Positions 41,101 through 49,572 of a stretch of DNA of 64,000 nucleotides are shown piece by piece (the stretch's first letter is position 1; each line of letters begins with the position of its first letter). Position numbers and translations under genes: made by a program. The notes beneath the pieces were generated by a model. That model ran no database searches and was not told where the DNA came from. It worked only from the letters and a program-made list of their open reading frames with translations. Location: positions 186,001 through 250,000 of the IMG/VR virus record IMGVR_UViG_3300031857_000005. The stretch is one strand, 5' to 3'. The DNA comes from a virus.

Positions 41101-44100
41101 ATTCTTGAATAGTTTACCATTGGCAACTTTAAGAGAAAAATATAAAGAAGATAATGATGGTAGTTTTTCAGATTTAAATTACATTATATCCACATTTAAA
41201 AAATATGGTGGAATCCATAAAATACCATATGCGTGGGTACTTAAATATGGATCTATCTGGCATAGATATAAAACTTGGACAGAAGATGGGGTTGATATTC
41301 TTGATGATGCGTGGACTAATTTTAATTATTCAGATAATTATGATCCCCAAAATAGTGCGGTTACTAAAACATATTCATTAGTTATTGATGGAATACCACA
41401 AGACATCGTTTTACAAGACACTATTATTAATGGGTTAAGTGAACAAACAAGAATTAATACAGGATTTTATCCTAAGTTAATTGATGACTTTAATGTATTT
41501 TACCAAGGTAAAAGAGTATTTGAAACTCAAGTACAAATTTCAGGTACTGCAACAATATTGGGTAATGTATTAACTGTTAGTACGGTTAGTGGTAATGATT
41601 TATTTGATGGTGCTATTCTATCAGGTAATGGTATTACTTTAGGCACCACAATTACGGGACAAACTAGCGGTACTTTGGGTGGTGTTGGTGTTTACGGTAT
41701 TAATATACCACAAACCGCAACAACGGCAATTAGTTTTTATGTCACTAACCCACCGGCACAGTCATATTCAAATAGTGAGATACAAAGTGTTTTAGATGAT
41801 AATATTTTATATTTAAAATCCGCAGCAGGATCAACAATAAATAAATTACCAGGATTTGATTTAAGTAATTTAAATCGTTCTTTAAGTTTGAAATCTTGGA
41901 GTTGTTTTGTTACAACATCAGATGGTAACAATATATTCCCAATACCATCATTTGGATCTTCAGTGAATCAAACTAAAGATGAATGTTTTAAAATTAATGG
42001 TGATTTAGCAACAGAAGTTGTTGATAACCCCGCAGTTTATAATGGTTCAGTTAGATTATTTTGGAAAGCACCAAATTATGGATATTTTGATAATGATAGA
42101 TTAATTAAACCATCACCAAACAGTTATTTAAAACATATTAAAAATGACGAATCAATACAACAGGCATTCTCAATTAATGGGGTATCGTCTGAATATACAA
42201 AAATAAGTGAGTTATTTACAACATTTGAAAAAGATATTTTAGACATAATGGAGAACGAGTTTTTAAATTTTAGCCGTTCTGTATATGATTATAACTCAAA
42301 TATAAAATCAACTCTTGGGGTTGATACTGACACTGAAATTACAAACAATAATTTCCAATCTCTAATGAGATCGTTAATGAAAGTTCCAAAACCAAAAGAT
42401 AACATAAATGGATCGGTTGTTATTAATGAAATACAAGAATCACAAATTAGTAACTTCAAACAAGTGTTAGGAACATTTATGGATTATAAAGTTACCATGA
42501 AATACGGTAACCCATCAAATTTTGATAAGAAATTGTTTTACACATATTCAAATCAAATCTTAATTGATACATATAGTTTCCAAGGGTATAATGTCGGTTC
42601 ACCAAATAGTTTACCAAGTGCTGGCGGGTCAATAACTTTATCACAGTCTAAAGCACAAAATCCTGAAACTTGGAAAACTTTAGAAACTTATGTAGGATTT
42701 TCTGAGATACCGGAATTAGTTTATAGTGATAACGGTTCATACATTACCGATTTCTTTTTAGATATGAATATTGAATTTACTGAAAATTCAATTAAGACAT
42801 TATCACCGTTAATTAAAATATATGCCACTCAAAAATTAGAAGACAACAATTTTAATTCCACAAAGTTTAGGACTTTAATGGATGGTTATATTAATAAAAG
42901 TAATACATATATTAATACTTTATTAGATTTAGAAATGACTAGATTGAGGAAAGAACTTCCTGATGTTAATATTAGTCAAACAAACACTAAAGTTAGGGCG
43001 GATTATGAAGGTGATCAAACTAGATATGAATTATGGGAATTATTTAAAACCATTAACGACACATGGATTTCAGGTACCGACTTTAAAAGTAAGACTTTAT
43101 TTGAAGATGTACTTTTAATGGACAGAGCCAGTAGAGATGTAGGACAACAAATATATGTGGACATCTTCAAATTAAAAACATTAATTGATAGTTCTCTTGT
43201 TAAAAATAATATGTTGGATATTGTACAAACAATATTGACTGAAAATAATTTTGTTAACTTTGTTATTCCCGCATTTGCGAATTTTTATAATGTTAGAGAT
43301 GTTAGTAAAAATGCGGTACCAAGACCTGAAGGCACTTTAGAATTTGCCAATACTTTATTTGGTACTTATTTAAATGTTGATTATAGAGAAACAGGTTCAA
43401 AGTTTGTTTGTTTATATGCTAATAAACCAAGTGAACATTTAGCACTTAACGATAATGTTGATTACAGATATAGAGATGATGCGTTTGATTTGAGAAGAGC
43501 AACTGACAATCCGTTATTAGAAAATCAAGAAAACAAAACAAATTGGGCAACATCAAATAAAGTTGTTGGATTCAATGTTGATATTGGACCACAAAATCAA
43601 CAAATTTTTAAACAAATTGATGTATCTCAAGATCCTGGATTACCAACTACCGAATCATTGGAAGTTCTAAACCAAATGGCTAATCAGGATAGAAACAGAG
43701 GTAGTTATACTCAAAGTGTTTCATTATATAATCTATATAAAAATAGAAGTTATAAATGTTCTATTGATATGATGGGTAATGCGTTGATACAACCTATGAT
43801 GTACTTTAATTTAAGAAATGTTCCTTTATTTAGTGGACCTTATATGATATTAAAAGTAAGTCATAGAATTTCTCAAAATGGGTTTGACACGACATTTGAA
43901 GGGCAAAGACAACCTTTTTATAGTATACCTAAAATAGAAAGTTTCATACAATCAATCAGTACTAAAATACTAAAAGATATTCAAGAAAGGATTAAACAGA
44001 ATGAAGAAACAAAGACACAACAATCTGTGAATACATTATCTCAAACGGCAACTAAATTGGATAATGTTAGTGAAACTAATACCACTCTTAATGTTAATCA

Positions 44101-45088
44101 AGCTTGTTCTTCGGCACTTAATGAGTCATATAAAAACTTTACAAATGCTACTGGTGATCCATTAATGATAATGAGTTCTAGTGAAATAAATAAAAAAGAT
44201 GCGGCAAATAAAATAAACGAATTAATTATTGCGAACGGTTCTTATAATAGTAATGACTCAAAAACTTTGGCATCATTTATATATAGTATTATGACGGTTG
44301 CCACAAAACCATCTGAGATTTTTAAGACTTATGGTAATAATTATGGGTTAATACCTTTGAATACTAATTATGGTGGTTCTTTTGTTTTATTTGAAAACAA
44401 ATACTATTGTAATAGTAAGAACATACCTATGGCGGTATTTTCATCATTTGATCAATTTGTGAATTTTATGATTGCCAAGTATGGACCTCAATTAGGTACC
44501 ATAAAAAATTATGTATCAACAAATAATAATATTTCCGATCAAATCAAATATGGTAAGGCATTTGCAACATTCTATATGGACAATTACCCAACCAATGAGG
44601 GACAATCATTATTTGATACTTTAATTGAAGAAAATAAAAATAAATTAGAAAAACTTTTTGGTAATGCTTATACTGATTATGTTAGTTCACAAAGACAATT
44701 TACATCACAATCAAGTACTACCACACCAAAACCTGCTAAACAAGTTGTCCAAGCCAATGGTGATCAGTTAATTCAAATGCAAATAGTAATATCACCTAAT
44801 TCAGGAAAATGGAATATTGATTCGGCTGAAATTATATTTAATAAAAAACCTGAAGAATGTACTGCAACAATAGGTGTAAAAATTAATGTACCAACATTCA
44901 TTGCGACGAATAAACAGTCGTTTACAATGACAGCACAAGATTTACTTACTACGATAGGATGTACCCAAAATGGATCATACAACATTCAATTCAATGTTAA
45001 CTCTATTCCAGTATTAGAAGATGGAATTACTACGGATACGACAAGAGCAATAGTTCCACAATCGTTTTTAATTAAATGTCTTCTTTAA
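38129..45088 (+). CDS. Giant baseplate hub-type protein, 2319 aa
   Basis: A 2319-residue protein. The N-terminal 260 residues have ITQINISYGTDFLPVIDITM, RALFEAGSNSPYAAFFQLPY and YPLFYLTIKGYLGKAVRLPL, resembling hub-type beta-barrel domains. At about residues 1870-1920, CSIDMMGNALIQPMMYFNLR and FSGPYMILKVSHRISQNGFD match the end of gp27/gpD-like hub proteins. Between them lie more than 1500 residues of unrecognised sequence, including a Gly/Thr-rich beta insert near 1135-1190 (GNGITLGTTITGQTSGTLGG). The C-terminal 300 residues contain a helical domain (ALNESYKNFT onward), possibly enzymatic, and a terminal beta domain. T4 gp27 is 391 residues. It probably forms hub and host-contact parts in one chain. 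Confidence 0.65.
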   Translation: MVDNGENILVEFDYQNISVIDPNKVIDENGMARERLVNQEDLVFYANLECSVLPRTKLAIGVPLEDSVRTISVGKINFLNPGDSKFLEEIYVDEITGKDSLQGKGINQQKIDKITNPNQSDDYFYRQTTLTNGNPGSTDTGMLGITQINISYGTDFLPVIDITMEDVKGRALFEAGSNSPYAAFFQLPYPLFYLTIKGYLGKAVRLPLMLRTFNASFDPSSGNFRVQLQMYTYKYTILSSVNWQAMMSTPLMFQSAIETVPQTTTGNGNKNDKVESGWSSKGYSKIKELYAEYKSKGLISDNFPEITIQELQINLNTFLKNIIDNYPKTNLDTLNSLSDYSKVLDRYEQEVYLYSGVDSWYGKYLDTKNPFVTFPPTGQKDGYVLYQFKEEYKSSQKQQEALTELSGIVKRNNESLRGNTVLGDGKPNSIPVDIFVDLQKNTSTFFYNTDVNNIDINKTYAQRNGKEISFTATTSVQNQIRTQFDSSPKFFFKGTASFIDKTTTIRENYQTKKQAIEEQLSKDLILNISKSASEGGIGFSPTIRNVLAVFFAQGEAFLRLLDEVHAKAWDLRDDTIRKAAVLSTSSGANSVDLKDLTVLETPIYPWPQVIVENNLKEGERYELKYPGDTSIATKIRAYQPEIWPEVEFVEDFIKATYERKVPEKFPTDTNNQQLKPNRLSFNAIEFPINNQVYQNVEEVKFFYEIYERLLINAFYSKLSRDSNKTFNMTEYYSESEVLNMLESLGDDNPFLTKKLKEYNLNSGIYLSFLRHISNGGTGESWQNYIRGEFNTSYIKNDVSTSFKLYNQDILTNEKSQPLLSIKDNSYAKEYFGNANIVENFDFTDTYPITNLSWIKNYLADGKDIQKKEDVFKTNQVLEYNTIIKSITNYDDTVDAKDKQPVTSFNYKSNNSGTFNQPIILADLKTFYNTRTIKNQYTTEGNISYFDYDNKLVSEQTTSILNTPYFINAIQKGVYDFRYTDNLYPFKSASYLFLNSLPLATLREKYKEDNDGSFSDLNYIISTFKKYGGIHKIPYAWVLKYGSIWHRYKTWTEDGVDILDDAWTNFNYSDNYDPQNSAVTKTYSLVIDGIPQDIVLQDTIINGLSEQTRINTGFYPKLIDDFNVFYQGKRVFETQVQISGTATILGNVLTVSTVSGNDLFDGAILSGNGITLGTTITGQTSGTLGGVGVYGINIPQTATTAISFYVTNPPAQSYSNSEIQSVLDDNILYLKSAAGSTINKLPGFDLSNLNRSLSLKSWSCFVTTSDGNNIFPIPSFGSSVNQTKDECFKINGDLATEVVDNPAVYNGSVRLFWKAPNYGYFDNDRLIKPSPNSYLKHIKNDESIQQAFSINGVSSEYTKISELFTTFEKDILDIMENEFLNFSRSVYDYNSNIKSTLGVDTDTEITNNNFQSLMRSLMKVPKPKDNINGSVVINEIQESQISNFKQVLGTFMDYKVTMKYGNPSNFDKKLFYTYSNQILIDTYSFQGYNVGSPNSLPSAGGSITLSQSKAQNPETWKTLETYVGFSEIPELVYSDNGSYITDFFLDMNIEFTENSIKTLSPLIKIYATQKLEDNNFNSTKFRTLMDGYINKSNTYINTLLDLEMTRLRKELPDVNISQTNTKVRADYEGDQTRYELWELFKTINDTWISGTDFKSKTLFEDVLLMDRASRDVGQQIYVDIFKLKTLIDSSLVKNNMLDIVQTILTENNFVNFVIPAFANFYNVRDVSKNAVPRPEGTLEFANTLFGTYLNVDYRETGSKFVCLYANKPSEHLALNDNVDYRYRDDAFDLRRATDNPLLENQENKTNWATSNKVVGFNVDIGPQNQQIFKQIDVSQDPGLPTTESLEVLNQMANQDRNRGSYTQSVSLYNLYKNRSYKCSIDMMGNALIQPMMYFNLRNVPLFSGPYMILKVSHRISQNGFDTTFEGQRQPFYSIPKIESFIQSISTKILKDIQERIKQNEETKTQQSVNTLSQTATKLDNVSETNTTLNVNQACSSALNESYKNFTNATGDPLMIMSSSEINKKDAANKINELIIANGSYNSNDSKTLASFIYSIMTVATKPSEIFKTYGNNYGLIPLNTNYGGSFVLFENKYYCNSKNIPMAVFSSFDQFVNFMIAKYGPQLGTIKNYVSTNNNISDQIKYGKAFATFYMDNYPTNEGQSLFDTLIEENKNKLEKLFGNAYTDYVSSQRQFTSQSSTTTPKPAKQVVQANGDQLIQMQIVISPNSGKWNIDSAEIIFNKKPEECTATIGVKINVPTFIATNKQSFTMTAQDLLTTIGCTQNGSYNIQFNVNSIPVLEDGITTDTTRAIVPQSFLIKCLL

Positions 45089-45106
45089 TTTTTCATAATG
45101 TTATGA

Positions 45107-45114
45107 TATTTATA
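45107..45114 (+). promoter_or_regulatory. TATTTATA element
   Basis: An exact TATTTATA, here within TATTTATAAATA as before the tail tube gene, 13 bases before the ATG at 45128. Confidence 0.5.
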
Positions 45115-45127
45115 AATAAAAATAGAT

Positions 45128-45355
45128 ATGAGTAATACTAAATTAATTTTGGATAACTACTTGGGTAAAAACACAAGAGTTACGGAGAAAGATAAAGGAA
45201 ATGGGTATAAAGAAGTTTGTGATTTGGATACTGGAGACTGTTATACTATCAGAATGAAAGACGGACTAATAGAAAGAGTTGATAATACAATGAACACTAA
45301 TAAAAAAATCCAAGTGGAAACCAAAACAGGTATAAAACAATTATTAAATGGTTAA
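45128..45355 (+). CDS. Small hypothetical protein, 75 aa
   Basis: A 75-residue charged protein beginning MSNTKLILDNYLGKNTRVTE, with YKEVCDLDTGDCYTIRMKDG in the middle and ending TKTGIKQLLNG. No known motif. It has a TATTTATA element and overlaps the alternative start of the next gene, so it is likely a late virion-related protein. Function unknown. Confidence 0.55.
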   Translation: MSNTKLILDNYLGKNTRVTEKDKGNGYKEVCDLDTGDCYTIRMKDGLIERVDNTMNTNKKIQVETKTGIKQLLNG

Positions 45356-45356
45356 T

Positions 45357-46013
45357 ATGAAAATAGATAAAAAAATATTAGAAGAAATTAACAGATATAA
45401 GTCAATTAATAATTATATAATGGAACAAGACGCTCCTGTTGAACCAGACCCTGCGGCGGCTCCACTACCGGCACCTGATGCTGGATTACCACCTGCACCT
45501 GGAGCTGAGACACCTGCTCCCGGAGCTTTACCTCCACCACCCGCACCTGAAGCTGAGACACCACAACCAATTGATGTGGCGCAAGACCCTGATGTTGAAG
45601 AAGTTGGTAAAGATGAAGAGGATAAAGAAGAACTTGAAATCACTGACTTAGTAAATAGTCAAAAAAATATTGAAACAAAACAAGATGAATATTTTGACAA
45701 TCTATTTAAACAACTTGAAAATTTAGAAAGTAAATTGGGTGAAATGGATAATTTAATGTCTGCGGTTAATTCATTAGAACAAAAAATTGAAAAATATCGA
45801 CCTAAAACACCTGAAGAAAAACTTGAATTAAGAAGTTTAGATTCTGGTCCTTTTAATCAAAAACTATCTGATTATTTTGAAGATAAAGAAGATCAGTTTG
45901 AAAAACAAGGTAGAGAAGAATATATTCTAACAACTGATGAGGCTGAAGATTTTTCACCAAAACAAATTAAAGATACTTTTGATACATACGATGACGATGA
46001 TATGATGCCTTAA
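45357..46013 (+). CDS. Pro/Ala-rich coiled-coil virion-type protein
   Basis: A 218-residue protein from the ATG at 45357 (an in-frame ATG nine bases earlier overlaps the previous gene). The N-terminal helix (MKIDKKILEEINRYKSIN, then NYIMEQ) ends Ile-Met-Glu, like capsid-targeting peptides. A Pro/Ala-rich segment follows (about 25-70), then an acidic stretch (EEVGKDEEDKEELEITDLV) and a coiled coil (about 105-140, FDNLFKQLENLESKLGEMDN). An acidic tail ends YDDDDMMP. A scaffold, internal or head-associated protein is plausible; no family recognised. A hairpin terminator follows. Confidence 0.55.
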   Translation: MKIDKKILEEINRYKSINNYIMEQDAPVEPDPAAAPLPAPDAGLPPAPGAETPAPGALPPPPAPEAETPQPIDVAQDPDVEEVGKDEEDKEELEITDLVNSQKNIETKQDEYFDNLFKQLENLESKLGEMDNLMSAVNSLEQKIEKYRPKTPEEKLELRSLDSGPFNQKLSDYFEDKEDQFEKQGREEYILTTDEAEDFSPKQIKDTFDTYDDDDMMP

Positions 46014-46019
46014 TTAAGG

Positions 46020-46050
46020 GAGGGACATCCGTGTCCCTCTCAAAATTTTT
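46020..46050 (+). terminator. Hairpin terminator before gp32-like gene
   Basis: A perfect 8-bp stem GAGGGACA / TGTCCCTC (46020-46027 with 46032-46039), a TCCG tetraloop and, after six bases, a run of five T. It closes the tail gene block. Confidence 0.7.
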
Positions 46051-46059
46051 GAATACATA

Positions 46060-46088
46060 TTGACTGCGACACTTTTTTAATTTATACT
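46060..46088 (+). promoter_or_regulatory. Sigma70-like promoter for gp32-like gene
   Basis: TTGACT (46060-46065), a 17-base spacer and TATACT (46083-46088), 31 bases before the ATG at 46120. It follows directly after the terminator of the structural block and would start the replication gene block. Confidence 0.65.
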
Positions 46089-46119
46089 TCCTATTGTAAA
46101 CTTTTAATAACACAAATAT

Positions 46120-46983
46120 ATGGCGACAAACAATGTTTTAGATGCAGTTTTGGCTCAGTACGAGAACTCAAAACAAGGTAGTTCATCTTCTACCTCAAAA
46201 ATGACACAAGATGAGAGAATGAAAAAATATTTTGCTGCAATTCTTAAAGACAGTGAAAAACAAGGTCAGAAACGACTACGAATTCTACCAACAACCGATG
46301 GATCATCTCCTTTTAAAGAGGTTTGGTTTCATGAAGTTAAAGTAGATGGAAAATGGGTTAAACTTTACGATCCAGGTAAAAACGACAATGAGCGTTCACC
46401 ATTAAATGAAGTTCACGATGATTTAATGTCAACAGGTAAAGATTCCGATAAGGAAATTGCCAAACAATATAAAGCTCGTAAATTTTATATCGTTAAAGTT
46501 ATTGATCGTGACAACGAACAAGACGGTGTTAAATTTTGGAGATTTAAACACAATTACAAACAAGAAGGTATTCTTGACAAAATCATTCCTATTTGGAAAG
46601 CAAAAGGTGATGTTACCGATGCTGATAAAGGTAGAGATTTGATTTTGGAGTTGACAAAGGCAAAAACAAATGCGGGAATTAACTATACTGTAATTCAAAC
46701 TGTTATGTATGATGATCCAGCACCACTTCACGAAGACACGGACACTATGAAAGAATGGGTTAGTGATGAATTGACTTGGGAGGATGTCTACTCTAAAAAA
46801 CCTGTAGAATATCTTGAAGCAATTTCTCGTGGAGAAACACCAAGATGGGATTCTGATAAAGGTGGGTATGTTTATGCTAATGATGAGGTTGCTGAAACTT
46901 CTATCGGAGGTACTAAATCAAAACCAACACCTGTTGTTGATCCTCAACAAAATGAGGAAATTGACGAAGAGTTACCATTCTAA
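46120..46983 (+). CDS. Single-stranded DNA-binding protein (gp32-like)
   Basis: A 287-residue protein matching T4 gp32 in size (301) and layout. The N-terminal helix (VLDAVLAQYENSK) and basic segment are followed by an OB-fold core (QKRLRILPTTDGSSPFKEVW, RKFYIVKVIDRDNEQDGVKF, IPIWKAK) and an acidic tail (NEEIDEELPF). The protein contains no cysteine, so the zinc site of T4 gp32 (one His, three Cys) is absent. The tail end resembles the DDDIPF tip of bacterial SSB, a partner-docking peptide. It coats ssDNA for the polymerase, UvsX and helicase encoded nearby. It has its own sigma70-like promoter and a terminator. Confidence 0.88.
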   Translation: MATNNVLDAVLAQYENSKQGSSSSTSKMTQDERMKKYFAAILKDSEKQGQKRLRILPTTDGSSPFKEVWFHEVKVDGKWVKLYDPGKNDNERSPLNEVHDDLMSTGKDSDKEIAKQYKARKFYIVKVIDRDNEQDGVKFWRFKHNYKQEGILDKIIPIWKAKGDVTDADKGRDLILELTKAKTNAGINYTVIQTVMYDDPAPLHEDTDTMKEWVSDELTWEDVYSKKPVEYLEAISRGETPRWDSDKGGYVYANDEVAETSIGGTKSKPTPVVDPQQNEEIDEELPF

Positions 46984-47003
46984 AAAAAAGAACCTATAGT
47001 GTA

Positions 47004-47035
47004 GGTAGTGATTTACAAAGTCACTACCTTTTTTT
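47004..47035 (+). terminator. Intrinsic terminator after gp32-like gene
   Basis: An 8-bp stem GGTAGTGA / TCACTACC (47004-47011 with 47021-47028), a 9-base loop and a run of seven T. Partial read-through would feed uvsX, which has no clear promoter of its own between the hairpin and its ATG. Confidence 0.85.
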
Positions 47036-47058
47036 ATCTTTTAACAAAACAAACTATT

Positions 47059-48048
47059 ATGGCAATTAAAAAGAAAGAAGTATCATTTGATAGTATCAAA
47101 AGTAAATTTTCTACAAAGACAAAATACAAACCTGAAAGTTTTTATAACTGTGGTGAGGCGTTTATGGAGGCTTGTGGATTACCAGGTCCTGTAATGGGAG
47201 GTATTAATATGTTCTTGGGACACTCAAACACATCAAAAACAACGGCAATGATTCTTGCTGCTGCTGATGCTCAAAGAAAAGGACATTTACCTGTTCTTAT
47301 TATTACTGAAAAGAAATGGTCATGGGAACACGCAATTGAACTTGGATTACAAGTTGAAAAAACTGAAGATGGTGAATATGATGGTATGTTCATTTTTAAC
47401 GATTCTTTTGATGTGATTGAACAAGCAACTGAGTTCATTAATGATATCCTTGACGCACAAGAAAAAGGTGACATCCCTTATAGTTTATTATTCCTTTGGG
47501 ATAGTATCGGATCAATCCCTTGTCAAATGACATTTGATGGTAAAGGTGGTGGAATGCACAATGCGAAAGTATTAGCGGACAAAATTGGTATGGGAATCCA
47601 TTCTCGTATCTCTAAATCAAAAAAAGAAGATTACCCATATTACAACACTTTAGTGGTGTTAAATCAACCTTGGGTACTACTTCCCGATAATCCATTCGGA
47701 CAACCTGAGATTCAAGCAAAAGGAGGAACTGCAGTATGGTTAGCAAGTAGTTTAGTATTCTTATTTGGTAATCAAAAGAAAGCGGGTATCAGTCATATTG
47801 ATGCAACTAAAAATGGTAGAAAAGTATCATTTGCAATTAGAACAAAAATCTCTATTTTGAAAAACCATGTTAATGGTATTGGATATAAAGATGGTAAAAT
47901 AATTGCAGTACCTCATGGATATATAACCGATACAAAAGATTCTTTGGATAAATATAAAAAAGAATATTCGGATTATTGGGTACAAAAAATGGGGGATTCA
48001 AACTATACATTAGATGAGTCTGTTGCATATGATGAAGAAGTAGAGTAA
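47059..48048 (+). CDS. uvsX: RecA-like recombinase (UvsX)
   Basis: A 329-residue recombinase, shorter than T4 UvsX (391). The Walker A at residues 54-61 is GHSNTSKT, the non-standard phage form. The Walker B strand is LLFLWDSIGSIP. A VVLNQPWVLLP segment and a KGGTAVWLASSLVFLF stretch match the UvsX/RecA core. It catalyses strand exchange for recombination-dependent replication with the gp32-like protein. I chose the ATG at 47059 rather than a GTG at 47008, because the latter lies inside the terminator hairpin and would add a non-homologous sequence. Confidence 0.9.
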   Translation: MAIKKKEVSFDSIKSKFSTKTKYKPESFYNCGEAFMEACGLPGPVMGGINMFLGHSNTSKTTAMILAAADAQRKGHLPVLIITEKKWSWEHAIELGLQVEKTEDGEYDGMFIFNDSFDVIEQATEFINDILDAQEKGDIPYSLLFLWDSIGSIPCQMTFDGKGGGMHNAKVLADKIGMGIHSRISKSKKEDYPYYNTLVVLNQPWVLLPDNPFGQPEIQAKGGTAVWLASSLVFLFGNQKKAGISHIDATKNGRKVSFAIRTKISILKNHVNGIGYKDGKIIAVPHGYITDTKDSLDKYKKEYSDYWVQKMGDSNYTLDESVAYDEEVE

Positions 48049-48076
48049 TATTGTAGAACGAATTAATCGTATTAAA

Positions 48077-49093
48077 ATGACCAAGACACTTATTGTTGAT
48101 GGTAACAATTTATTAAAAATAGGTTTTCACGGAGTTAAAGATTTCTTTAATGAAGGAGAACACATTGGAGGAACTTGGCATTTTCTTAATACTTTGCGCA
48201 AATTCTTAGAAGAATCCAATTTTAACAAAGTAGTTGTTTTTTGGGACGGTGATGAAAATTCGTCCCAAAGAAAATTACTTTATCCGAAATATAAGGGTAA
48301 TAGAAAATCATCTTATACTGAAGAAAAAACATATTCATTTAATACCCAAAAACAGAGAGTAAAACAATATCTTGAAGAGATGTTTGTTAGACAATTAGAA
48401 GTTGATAATTCTGAAGCGGATGATTTAATTGCTTATTATTGTCAAATATCTGAAGATGAGGATAAAACAATATTTTCATCAGATAAGGATCTTACACAAC
48501 TTATTTCCGAAAAGGTGACAATATATTCACCACAACAAAAAAAATACTATAAAAATGGGGATAAAATAAAAATCAAAGATTATAGTATTCCACATTATAA
48601 CATAATGACATTTAAGATAGTTGCTGGTGACACCTCAGATAATATTGATGGTATCAGTTTACTTGGTGAGAAAACTTTAGTCAAATTATTTCCTGAGATA
48701 CTTGATTCGCAAGTATCATTTACCGATATTTTAAACAAAGGTAGGAAGTTGTTAGAGAATCAAAATAAAAGTGTAGTTTTGAATAATCTATCAAGTGGAA
48801 AAACCAAAGAAGGGGTACTTGGGGAAAAGTTCTTCAGCGTGAATCAAATATTAGTTGATTTATCCAACCCGTTAATAAATGAAGAAGGGAAAAAGTTAGT
48901 TGAATTATATTATTCAGAAACTTTGGATCCTGATGGGAGAGGATACAGAAACTTAATAAAGATGATGATGGAAGATGGATTCTTTAGGTATCTACCAAAG
49001 GGTGATGATGCTTGGGTAAATTTCTTAAAACCATTTTTAAAATTAACAAGAAAAGAAAAAACAAATTACAGAAACAAAAAAACAAATTTATGA
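48077..49093 (+). CDS. rnh: 5'-3' exonuclease / RNase H (FEN family)
   Basis: A 338-residue FEN/PIN nuclease like T4 RNase H (305). The acidic residues are in the expected segments: LIVDGNNLL near the start, VVFWDGDEN, VDNSEADDLIAYY, TIFSSDKDLTQLI and VAGDTSDNIDGI with its helix-hairpin-helix-like GISLLGEKTLVKLF. It removes RNA primers and flaps during lagging-strand synthesis. It overlaps the next small gene by 4 bases (ATGA) and lies between uvsX and the helicase gene. Confidence 0.87.
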   Translation: MTKTLIVDGNNLLKIGFHGVKDFFNEGEHIGGTWHFLNTLRKFLEESNFNKVVVFWDGDENSSQRKLLYPKYKGNRKSSYTEEKTYSFNTQKQRVKQYLEEMFVRQLEVDNSEADDLIAYYCQISEDEDKTIFSSDKDLTQLISEKVTIYSPQQKKYYKNGDKIKIKDYSIPHYNIMTFKIVAGDTSDNIDGISLLGEKTLVKLFPEILDSQVSFTDILNKGRKLLENQNKSVVLNNLSSGKTKEGVLGEKFFSVNQILVDLSNPLINEEGKKLVELYYSETLDPDGRGYRNLIKMMMEDGFFRYLPKGDDAWVNFLKPFLKLTRKEKTNYRNKKTNL

Positions 49094-49539
49094 AAGATTT
49101 AGATTTTACAAAAGTGGAATTCCTATTGAAATGTAACGAAAACATTATCGTTCAGAGATTCTTTAATGTTAGGGGATTTAATCCTAAGTCAAGAAATTCG
49201 TTTAATGTATATGAATACATTGGAGATTTGTGTGACAAATTGAAAAGCGATTTAAAGATGAGAACGATTGTTTATATGTTAGACAATCAGTATGAAATTC
49301 AGGAGAATCCTGATGTTCTTAACACATCAAATACTGATGGTGATGAGAACTTTCACATGATAATTAGAGTTGGAGATATGACAATTTGTCATAGAGTGTT
49401 TGAGGCTAAAGTATACCCTCCGAAGGTAAGATATACCGTGGACCTACGCCCACAACTAAAAGGGATATTATCCGACCTAACTGACATTTTTTCAGGTAAA
49501 AAATTTAATATTGAGTATGCTGGATTTAGTTTAGTTTGA
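49090..49539 (+). CDS. Hypothetical protein between RNase H and helicase, 149 aa
   Basis: A 149-residue protein from the ATG at 49090, which overlaps the RNase H stop (ATGA). An upstream start at 49012 would only read the RNase H tail in another frame. Sequence features are KVEFLLKCNENIIVQRFFNV, then YIGDLCDKLKSDLKMRTIVY and YTVDLRPQLKGILSDLTDIF. No motif is known to me. Being embedded in the replication operon it may be a small replisome accessory protein, perhaps a helicase-loading or polymerase-related factor, but the sequence does not show this. Confidence 0.6.
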   Translation: MKDLDFTKVEFLLKCNENIIVQRFFNVRGFNPKSRNSFNVYEYIGDLCDKLKSDLKMRTIVYMLDNQYEIQENPDVLNTSNTDGDENFHMIIRVGDMTICHRVFEAKVYPPKVRYTVDLRPQLKGILSDLTDIFSGKKFNIEYAGFSLV

Positions 49540-49552
49540 TACTATTTATCTT

Positions 49553-49560
49553 AACAAACA
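49553..49560 (+). promoter_or_regulatory. TATTTATC variant before helicase gene
   Basis: TATTTATC 12 bases before the ATG at 49573. It shows that the octamer variant is not limited to structural genes, which weakens a purely late reading. Confidence 0.3.
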
Positions 49561-49572
49561 AATTAAAAAACT

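Noticed and set aside
45413-45643. Antisense 76-residue Ser/Gly-rich frame
   Set aside because: It is the reverse strand of the Pro/Ala-rich segment of the 45357 gene, where biased codons remove antisense stops.
46429-46731. Antisense 100-residue frame within the gp32-like gene
   Set aside because: The gp32-like protein is clearly coding on the plus strand, and the antisense product shows no coherent fold.
47008-47058. Upstream GTG start for UvsX
   Set aside because: The GTG lies within the gp32 terminator hairpin, and the added residues do not resemble UvsX; the ATG at 47059 is better.
49012-49089. Upstream start for the 149-residue gene
   Set aside because: The extra residues are a Lys/Asn-rich read of the RNase H tail in another frame; ATGA overlap at 49090 is the usual coupling here.
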